Positions 56,701 through 64,000 of a stretch of DNA of 64,000 nt are shown piece after piece (within the stretch, counting starts at the first letter, position 1; each line of letters starts with the position of its first letter). The DNA comes from Neoechinorhynchus agilis (taxonomy: Eukaryota > Acanthocephala). The notes beneath the pieces were generated by a model. That model had not been told where the DNA came from, ran no database searches, and saw only the letters and a list, made by a program, of their open reading frames with translations. A program made the position numbers and the translations under genes. The stretch is taken from contig CM121341.1 in assembly GCA_051530055.1 (NCBI GenBank), positions 12,524,001-12,588,000 of the forward strand, written 5' to 3'.

Positions 56701-57140
56701 CCATCTTATTTCCTTTGTGCTATCTTTTAGTTGACGGCGATATGTTTTCGATGCCTTGAACTATTGCGACTCCTTTGTCCTATTAAAAACGCAAGAATCG
56801 GTCCTGATTTTCCTTATTTTGTTTTGGTTAAGTTGCAACTTTTTTGATTTATTTGTAGGTTGACATTGTCACCAAATTCGGAAAATGATCAAAAAGAGCC
56901 TTCTTTTAATCTTTTTAAAGGTATACGTTTCCTTGAGAGGCTGTATTGACGATTTGCTTCGGTGATACTTTTTAAAAATCCCACAAACATATCTCTGATT
57001 TGTACAAACGCTAAGCCACTGTCCGAACACGCATTCAACCTACCTCAAATTTGTACGTTTTAGAACTCCCCGTGCTTATTTTTTAATTTTAATCTGCTTT
57101 ACACACTTCGGCGCACTTTCTCACCTCGTAGATAATCTTC

Positions 57141-58125
57141 ATGGAAACAAAGACAACCTCAAAGATAGTTCAAGGTAGCGATAATTCCAAGGAATGTCGT
57201 TTTTTTGAAACTGTTCCTAATCTCGTCCTTCTCCAAATATTCGAACATCTCGATATCAACGACATTTTAAATGTGTCTCGGGTATCTTGTTCTGTGCAAT
57301 TGCTATTGCTGCAAGAAGATTTCTGGCTGGACCGCTATGGACTGCCACCGAAATCCGAGATGTCCTGGTTGTCTCAAATGGAAGATATCGTGAAAGATAA
57401 AAGCAAAGATTCCGCTCTTTTTGACGCCTACCGGAATCCATATCGTCTCATGGCAGTGAACATGTCGGTTGTCCATCTGAACGGAAGATATTTAAGACGC
57501 ACTTTTATGGCCGATGGATCTGATGTTATTCGATTGATGGATGTTTGTTTTCTAGGAACGGGGTGATCGTGTCAAGAATTCTAAATGTCACAAGCCGTTC
57601 GTACATTTAAAAGGATATATTCCGCATTCAGGAGAAGTGATGCCAGGAGAATATTTGATTCGCTGTCGTATTTGTACCCCAGAGGAACCCAGCGTTAGCG
57701 GATGTACCAGGTTCCGTGTTATTACGGATAAAGGGGGGGTGACCGACGATATTGCCTGCACTTCTTTTCAAAGGAGAGATTTTGGCAATGCCTTTAGAAA
57801 ATATGGGAAGGAATTTTTCTTTATAAATATTGGTCCCTTTTCTCTTGAAAAAAGAACGCGTATTGCCGTTGTGGTTGACAATACGGATGGTTATATTTGG
57901 AAAAATGGAATAGCTTGGCATTATTTTGATCTTTATAGGGCGGACAATGGTATTGAACGTGTGCCGGGCGTTGCTGTGTTTGAGCCTCGACCAGAAGACA
58001 TCAGCACTCTCGCTACATCTCATAGCAGTCGGAAACGAAATGAACCATATCCACGGGGCGAATCTTATGACGAAGAATCTGCTCCGGAGGAATACTCTGA
58101 CAGTAGTCCTTACTACGACGAATAA
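57141..58125 (+). CDS. F-box protein with an unclassified C-terminal domain, unit 3
   Basis: The better-preserved copy of the F-box gene. First frame: METKTTSKIVQ, F-box PNLVLLQIFEHLDINDILNV, then EDFWLDRYGLPPKSEMSWLS and NPYRLMAVNMSVVHLNGRYL. Second frame from ~57565: GDRVKNSKCHKPFVHLKGYI, PGEYLIRCRI, DKGGVTDDIACTSFQRRDFG, DNTDGYIWKNGIAWHYFDLY, and a distinct acidic end (SYDEESAPEEYSDSSPYYDE). A donor-like GTTATT after FMADGSD and the acceptor TTTTCTAG would excise 31 nt and join the frames in phase; such an intron would be exceptionally short. The C-terminal tails of the two genes differ much more than their middles. Likely role: SCF substrate receptor, inferred from the F-box only. Confidence 0.75.
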
Positions 58126-58526
58126 TTTGAAATGTGTTAATTAATCAACCATTGTTTGTTTAGTAGTTCGAACAAAGTTTCAGAGAGAAAACGGTGTGAA
58201 CAAGATACAACCAATGCGCTGTTGGCCTACGAAAACTACATTTAGTTGTATTAAAATATTGCAACAAACGCATTAAACTCTCTTTTCTGATTTCACAGTC
58301 ATATGGTAAATTGCCATACGAATCCTTTGCTGTGACAATAAACTACCAAAAAATATACATTTTATCCGTTAGAAACGAGATTTGTGCGCTGTAGATGTGG
58401 CGAAGTTAATCTTTTATTAAAGGACGTGGATTTTTGAGGTTTGTTACGTTAAAGCGATTTGCCCAGTTTCTCGATCGCATTACACTAAAATCATTGTGCT
58501 GGTTCAATCTTCATCGTACTATAATG

Positions 58527-58889
58527 TCAACTCTTAATTTGCCTCATCAGATCATTTAATGCGTTGGATAAGGAAACTTTACAAAATTTTCCATTTTCTT
58601 CCAAAAATTTTTTTGCTGCATTTTCACCGAGATTCCAAGCTTGTTGTCTTTGATCAAATGACAGATGAGCTACGTTGCAACCATTGTTGAATATTTCTTC
58701 AAATTTTCTAGTATTTTTAAACAAACAATCTAGTCCATTATGAAAACCAGTGGATTCGGCCTCCCTTAATATCCGTTCGTACTCGATCTTTGATATCCAT
58801 AGGTCATCATCGATTTCGTTATCTTCATTAAATACGTCGTCTCTGATCAAGTGGACATCTTCAGTTTTGTTTTGAGCGCCGTAACTCAT
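58527..58889 (-). CDS. Yae1-domain-like small protein
   Basis: 120 residues. The centre, REAESTGFHNGLDCLF...EIFNNGCNVAH, resembles the Yae1 repeat (GY.dG.d.g......GFn.Gy..ga) of YAE1, which with LTO1 delivers the iron-sulfur protein ABCE1 to its assembly complex. The N-terminus is acidic (DDVFNEDNEIDDDLW). The match is short and some glycines are replaced, so the assignment is tentative. The next plus-strand gene upstream is the unit 3 F-box gene, convergent with this one. Confidence 0.45.
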   Translation of the reverse strand: MSYGAQNKTEDVHLIRDDVFNEDNEIDDDLWISKIEYERILREAESTGFHNGLDCLFKNTRKFEEIFNNGCNVAHLSFDQRQQAWNLGENAAKKFLEENGKFCKVSLSNALNDLMRQIKS

Positions 58890-60311
58890 ATCTGAAACTA
58901 TATTTGATTATTCTCTCTTCGCACTTAAAGGTGTTTCATATCCTAAAAATCATTCCTCTCAGCCAAAACTTTCAAAGCTTAAATTTGTACAGTGTTTCTA
59001 AAGAAAAATCTTATCATTACGTTCCTACACAATTTACTATTTCAATAATTATATTTTAGAATTCAACCTTCTAGATATGATAGTATTTTCAGATATTAAG
59101 TAAGCAAAACCGTCACTTTTTCCGTTCAACGATTTATGACTTAAATTATTTGCCTAATCCTGTGCTACATTTTACACCTCACAGATTTGCATGACAAGCG
59201 TAACTTCAAATCACGGTCGTTTACACTAATTTCTTAATTGCGTTCTTAAATATATTTTAACGGCCGAAAACCCGTAAACAAGAATTTGTATCATTTTGCT
59301 CGCTTTCATTGTATGCTAAAATATTGATATATATTGAAAATCCCGCATTTTTAAGAATATGTAAATGTCTTCGTAATATATTTCAGCTTCTTGTTCGCTG
59401 CTCCTTTAATCAAAACTCTGACAGCGCACTTATAAATAGAGTGCTCATTTTTATAGTAGACTACAAAGATTTTTGTTATATGAGTGGTTATGCATAGACG
59501 AAAGTGCACATCTCCGGAGCGCGAACAAGTGATCCACATAAACGCCATAGAAGCGTTCCAAGTTCTACCCGTCAAATATATTGCTTGGAACATTTCTGAA
59601 ATCCCTTCCATTCCCTTTTCTTGACGAAGGCCATTAACGACGGATTTTTCAAGCCTATGTCAGCAGATAAAAAACTCAACTTCAAAAAATTTACACATGA
59701 AAAACGCAGTTTTAAGTCGTACCAATTGTATTAAAAGCGTAATCAGATTTTTATCCATAAATTTTCAGACCTGTTATAGGTTTTTCAATAACTGCCTTAC
59801 ATATGATCACCGTAAAAAATAAAGTTCGTCAATGAGAATTTGTCAGTGTGCCTTTAAAATAAGGCCCAAGCCATGCAGGAATTTTTTATTACCGTGTAAA
59901 GGATACGGTTTTGATAGTGATTCGACGGATGACAAAAACTTTGAGGTGTTTTTTAGGTGAGTGAGACATTGCTAAAAAAAGAAGTATTTGAGGTACCAAA
60001 GTGGGAGTGTTGTGTGCTTCTACATATTCAAGAAGAACTCCGGTTTGAAATATCAATGCAATCAGTGGGTTAAAAATTATAGTTTAGATAAAATTAAAAT
60101 TGATCAGGAATATTCGCTTTTCGGTCCTGCTATATTTACGTTTTCTGGAAGCATGGCTAAAGCTAACAAAAAGAAAGGAGCGTTTGCTCGCTTTCAAGCC
60201 TATCTCTTATCGAAGGAAATTCTTAAATAAGCAAACCAGAATGTGAACCTCGGAACTTTCTGCGATCCGTTTTGTCGAATAACTAAAAAATGAGAAATTT
60301 AATGAGGAATT
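58890..60311. other. Mostly gene-free stretch
   Basis: AT-rich. A plus-strand frame near 59988-60230 encodes a basic 80-residue stretch (FSGSMAKANKKKGAFARFQA) that looks protein-like but matches nothing I know. Nothing else is recognisable. Confidence 0.3.
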
Positions 60312-60666
60312 ATACCTTTGGTGAAAATAATCAACCGGTCATCACATATTTGATTTAAAGGGGAAATATTTCGAACAAAGTAAGCGCGCCTCCTCAGTCA
60401 TTGTAAATTGTTTCGCTAACGATCTCTCACTGCGAAAAACAGCTTTATAACTTTCAATTTGATCTCGAAACAATTTACAATGACTGAGAATGCGAGGTTA
60501 CCTGGCGAAATGGTATTTAGGTATTATATCGACCACACCTAATTTTCTTTTCGATTGTTGGAGGGTGCAGAAAGCTACCGAGTTTTCGATATAATACCTA
60601 AGTATCGCAAAATATCTCAAATAAATCAAATATGTGATGACTGGAATTATTTTCACCAAAAGTATA
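60312..60666. mobile_element. Nested foldback element with three concentric or successive inverted repeats
   Basis: Outer arms 60312-60357 and 60622-60666 pair over about 45 bp with few mismatches. Inside, 60393-60415 pairs with 60466-60488 (23 bp, ctcagtcattgtaaattgtt type), and 60517-60532 pairs with 60586-60601 (16 bp). No coding capacity. Part of the inner stem (gtaaattgtttcg ... ctgtttttcgcag) also occurs near 16525-16570. Confidence 0.7.
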
Positions 60667-61383
60667 CTTTGATTAACCCGAAGGATTTTCTATTGATGAT
60701 TAACAAAGAATATTAGCAAGGAATGTTTTTCGACCGTAACAATCTAATATGTTGGCAAACGCCATTTAAGGGGATATATAAAGGGAATTATTCACAAAAA
60801 TTCGGGTATAAATGTCGCTTATTTTGTACATTACAATTTTTCAAAAACCAGTATGCATTGTACTTTAATTTTTTTAAGAAAATAATTTCGCCCAAAATAC
60901 ACTTGCGTCAACCGCACTATTTTGACAAACGTAAATCATTGTGACCCAAAGATGTTATCCAAAGATTGTCTGGTCAATTCGAAATAAAATAATTTTATTA
61001 ATATTTCGCCCTTTAAGTGGGACTTTTTCAGAATTGATTGTAACTTTTTACGACATAAGTTTTACAAACAATTCTAAAGAAGTCCCACGTAAAGAATCGT
61101 TGTTTCTATTTCAGGTCTACTCAGCGTCAAGAGCATCTACCTGATTCCAATCGAGTTTGAATCTCAAAATTCTGCATCATTATAACCGCATACCATCCCG
61201 TATTTTCTTCTCATTTGAAATCAACGAACTTTACGAGTTGCACAAGAGGAATGGTTGACTTCCGATTCGATATCGCCCATTCGCTATCGCAAGCCACGAA
61301 AGAAACCCTTCTCGTCTCATTTCATTTTACAAGCGTATGACGCTACATTTCCCCCCCTTTTTACAGGTGCACGTATTGTTCAG
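60667..61383. other. Upstream region of MPDU1
   Basis: A small inverted repeat (agtgggactttttcagaatt ... aaagaagtcccac) lies at about 61016-61090. The acceptor ccctttttacag at ~61368 shows that MPDU1 has at least one more 5' exon, which may lie in 61250-61320 (in-frame basic stretch RYRKPRKKPFSSHF) or further upstream. Confidence 0.4.
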
Positions 61384-62157
61384 ATGGACCTCCGGAGTAT
61401 TTTGCCGGAATGGATATCTCAGACAGGTCTTCTTTCCACGGACTGCATAAACGAGCTTCTTGATTTCCCTCAAAAGTATCCGTCAGGTCATTGCGTCCGG
61501 CAATTCTTGTCTCGAGTATTCGGCATGATAATCGTTTTGGGTGGCATTCTTATAAAATTACCTCAATTGGTAGGCATATGGGCCTGGCAAAGTGCTCAGG
61601 GAGTAAGCCTTTTGGCTGAGTTGTTCATGATGGCAGCCACATTTACGGCGATTGCTTACGGACACCTCAAACAGTTTCCTTTGTCAGCTTATGGCGATTC
61701 CTACAGTATGTTTCTTCAAACGTTTTTTATTGTCATTCTTATTCTTCGATACCATTACCGGAGCACAAAGTTCATTGTTGCCTTTATTGCCGTATCGGCT
61801 TGTGGATGCTACGCTTTATTCGTCGATATCATTCCGCATCAAGTTATCGTGTTATTGAACGCCGTTGGAGTGTTGTTAGCCGCTACTTCGAAAATTCTAC
61901 AAATCATTGTTAACCAACGGAACCAAAGCACAGGTCAATTATCTATGATCACTCTTATGCTTATGCTGTTTGGGTCTCTGGCTCGAATATTCACCTCGAT
62001 TCAGGAAACCGGGGATTGGACACTCATCGCCACTTATACGTTGATGACCATTTGCAATGCGATACTCGTGTTTCAATGTGGATACTATTGGAATAAACCT
62101 GCTGAAACGGAGGGCGACGAAGATGACCGAGCCATTAAACGAGTAAAGACCGAATAA
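61384..62157 (+). CDS. MPDU1: MPDU1-like PQ-loop membrane protein (dolichol-sugar utilisation)
   Basis: MPDU1 is an ER membrane protein needed for use of mannose- and glucose-phosphate-dolichol in N-glycan and GPI synthesis. From the ATG at 61384 the frame gives 257 residues, close to the usual ~247. It has the first PQ-loop (GGILIKLPQLVGIWAWQSAQ, GVSLLAE), the second around STGQLSMITLMLMLFGSLAR, and the strongly conserved ARIFTSIQETGD, identical in motif to the human protein. About seven hydrophobic segments are visible. The C-terminus is short, charged and Lys-rich (IKRVKTE), as expected for an ER resident. The start follows a splice acceptor by 15 bases. Confidence 0.9.
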   Translation: MDLRSILPEWISQTGLLSTDCINELLDFPQKYPSGHCVRQFLSRVFGMIIVLGGILIKLPQLVGIWAWQSAQGVSLLAELFMMAATFTAIAYGHLKQFPLSAYGDSYSMFLQTFFIVILILRYHYRSTKFIVAFIAVSACGCYALFVDIIPHQVIVLLNAVGVLLAATSKILQIIVNQRNQSTGQLSMITLMLMLFGSLARIFTSIQETGDWTLIATYTLMTICNAILVFQCGYYWNKPAETEGDEDDRAIKRVKTE

Positions 62158-62439
62158 GAAAATGATTTTACACGACAACACTGTGTGAGTGTTTTGTATT
62201 TGTATCTAACCACTCATTTCATATCTTTTTGGAAAATTCTGAATTTGGGCGAGCAACAAATTCCACCGTTTTTCGCTCGAAATGCATAACAGCGATTCCG
62301 CCATCACGTTCCCCTAGGATCATCCAGGAGAAGGTGTCTCAATTTTCGTTATACAATCACTACCATACTCTTTATCTCTTATAGGCTCTTTACAAAAACC
62401 CCGATATAGAATTCATAGCCGTTCACTTCTCAGTTTCTC

Positions 62440-63440
62440 TAAGAAAGTCTTAGAGAATTCACAATTGCTGGCGGCTAACAACCATTCTGCCCTTCGTCCT
62501 AAATCCTCTTTAAGTCAACTGGAGTCTAGGATGGAGTTCATAAACTCCACAACCTCACACCATTTCCTCAACGCGGGGGACTACAATAAACTATTTTCTC
62601 TGCCACCGTTCTCCGAATTGCGTCATTAATTGACTTCCCAACACGTCTTGACGTGAACATCGACAAAGTATTAACCAATATCGACGCCTACTCATCCGTC
62701 TCTAAACTCGTCTCCGCTAACTCTGACCGTTTTTCCGCTTTTATCACTCCCTCCACCCCACATCAGCGTCAAAAATCACCTAGCTTATCCGTCTGGTATG
62801 AAGGGGCACAACATCTACAGATTTGCACCCTCCACTCTGACAACTGAAATTATCCTTCCTTGGCTTTGTCCTTCCTAAACTCAATCATAAAATATTGTCT
62901 AACTTCAACAACACCCAAGAAATACAACCTCTACCTACATTTCTCTAAATGCTTCGAAATGATGCCTTCACTCTCCCGCAACCCCATATCCTAACCGATC
63001 TTCGAAATGATATCCGACGAGTCACCTCTCTCAGAATTCTGCGTCTCCAATTTCAATACAATCTGAAATGAGACTCGCACATAGCACTTTCCCCTCAAAC
63101 GCAACACCTTTAAACTTTTCCTCCTCGAACGCCTCCGACATTTAGGAATCCTTTCACCCGGTCTCTACAAATTTTACTACAGCTTTATTTTACTCTCTCT
63201 CACCTACGGTTATCTCATCTTTTGTAACCTTTCCACAGATGATATTCCCGGCCCAACAAATACCTTTATAAAGATTTTCATTAAACAATCAAAACGCATC
63301 TCAACCCTACAACCACAATTTTTACCACATTTTATTTCCCCTTTTCACAGGAATGCAACACTCGTAATCCCAACTCATTTTATCCTGCTATAACTCGCAC
63401 CTCCGCTCATTTTTCCATACTGCCCAATCTTCTTGGATAT
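62440..63440 (+). mobile_element. CR1/Jockey-type LINE fragment
   Basis: Begins with the same taagaaagtcttagagaatt...attgctgg... as 33825 (endonuclease side; AGDYNKLF) and continues with C-rich sequence including a post-RT-like block (LEFQYNLK*DSHIALSPQTQ region near 63.06 kb) and FYYSFILLSLTYGYLI near 63.17 kb. Many stops. Confidence 0.55.
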
Positions 63441-63604
63441 TATGTCTCGAAATGAATCAAAGGAAATACCCAACCTCACAAATTCTCCTACAAACAATAA
63501 CCACCAGTTCCCACAAGAATGGACTTCCCCTTATCGGACCCGTGATCTATCATATTTTAGTGATCAACTACTCACATGAACACACTCACATGCCATCATT
63601 TAAC

Positions 63605-63850
63605 CACCATGGCCGTGTGGTGTGTGCGTTCATAATGCGCTCGATATGTCGATGGTTCAACGCCACCGGTCGCTGGGTTCCACGGGTGTGCGAGGCTGCT
63701 TGAAGGGTGGAGCTCAGGTTTGAGATAACCCATAGGCCCCAAAGGGTTGGCCCTGTCCCTCCGAGTGCGGCTAAGCGCCTCCGTTGTGTGCAAATCAGCC
63801 GAAAGGCTCCCAAAAAGGAATGTAGTCGAGAGGCTCAAAAAAAGAAGATG
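63605..63850 (+). repeat. tRNA-derived SINE, family 2, copy 2
   Basis: ggccgtgtggtgtgtgcgtt, a B box ggttcaacgcc, then ctgggttccacggg, gagataacccat, gttggccctgtccctccgag and tgcggctaagcgcct. Homologous to 49420-49670 in inverse orientation. It ends in an A-rich stretch near 63840. Confidence 0.6.
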
Positions 63851-64000
63851 TCGAAAGACCAATCAACTCAATCTGAAGAAAACAACTCATAAACTAACAG
63901 TATGCGTGTGTGATCAAATAAATAACCGCCATGAGGGGCAACGTCATCATCGTCACGTGTAATACACTCCAAAATAAACAGCAAAATTCATTTATCCTAC

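Noticed and set aside
1-64000. CRISPR arrays, bacterial operons or ribosomal RNA genes
   Set aside because: No regularly spaced short repeats, no rRNA-like stretches, and clear spliceosomal introns throughout.

Overview
The window is nuclear DNA of an animal, probably a fast-evolving, AT-rich invertebrate; an early-branching nematode would fit but cannot be fixed from sequence alone. The animal call rests on a lethal giant larvae (Lgl) polarity protein with its polybasic aPKC-target segment, plus ORC4, eIF2B-delta, eEF1B-alpha, ZNF622/REI1, GPATCH1, an L1-fold ribosome-biogenesis protein and the dolichol-sugar flippase helper MPDU1. Genes are multi-exon; the introns that can be fixed from both splice sites run from 49 to 372 bp.

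Layout. 0-23.9 kb is the ordinary single-copy part: an unrecognised N-terminal coding exon running off the left edge (-), GPATCH1 (-), a hAT transposon end, Lgl (+) with one intron packed with tRNA-derived SINEs, a small conserved Cys-rich protein (-), an L1-domain protein (+), eEF1B-alpha (-), a Penelope-like fragment split by a LINE, a MITE cluster, two large palindromes, and ZNF622 (-). 24-58.2 kb is a repeated block. The order F-box gene, eIF2B-delta, C2H2 zinc-finger gene, ORC4, F-box gene occurs about three times, each time damaged differently. The zinc-finger gene is intact in all three units. ORC4 is near complete only in unit 1; units 2 and 3 carry just its last exon. eIF2B-delta is near complete only in unit 1, with first-exon remnants at 25.9 and 46.8 kb. 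The F-box gene is best preserved at 44.8 and 57.1 kb. LINEs, LTR-element fossils and SINEs sit mainly at unit junctions (24.2-25.8, 33.8-39.4, 47.1-51.9 kb). 58.5-64 kb is again single-copy: a Yae1-like protein (-), a nested foldback element, MPDU1 (+), a LINE fragment and a second SINE type.

Functionally the host genes are housekeeping (translation and its control, ribosome biogenesis, splicing, replication origin recognition, glycosylation) plus cell polarity. No operon-like logic is visible. The most notable features are the triplicated block, the uneven survival of its genes, two tRNA-derived SINE families and several nested insertions with readable target-site duplications.
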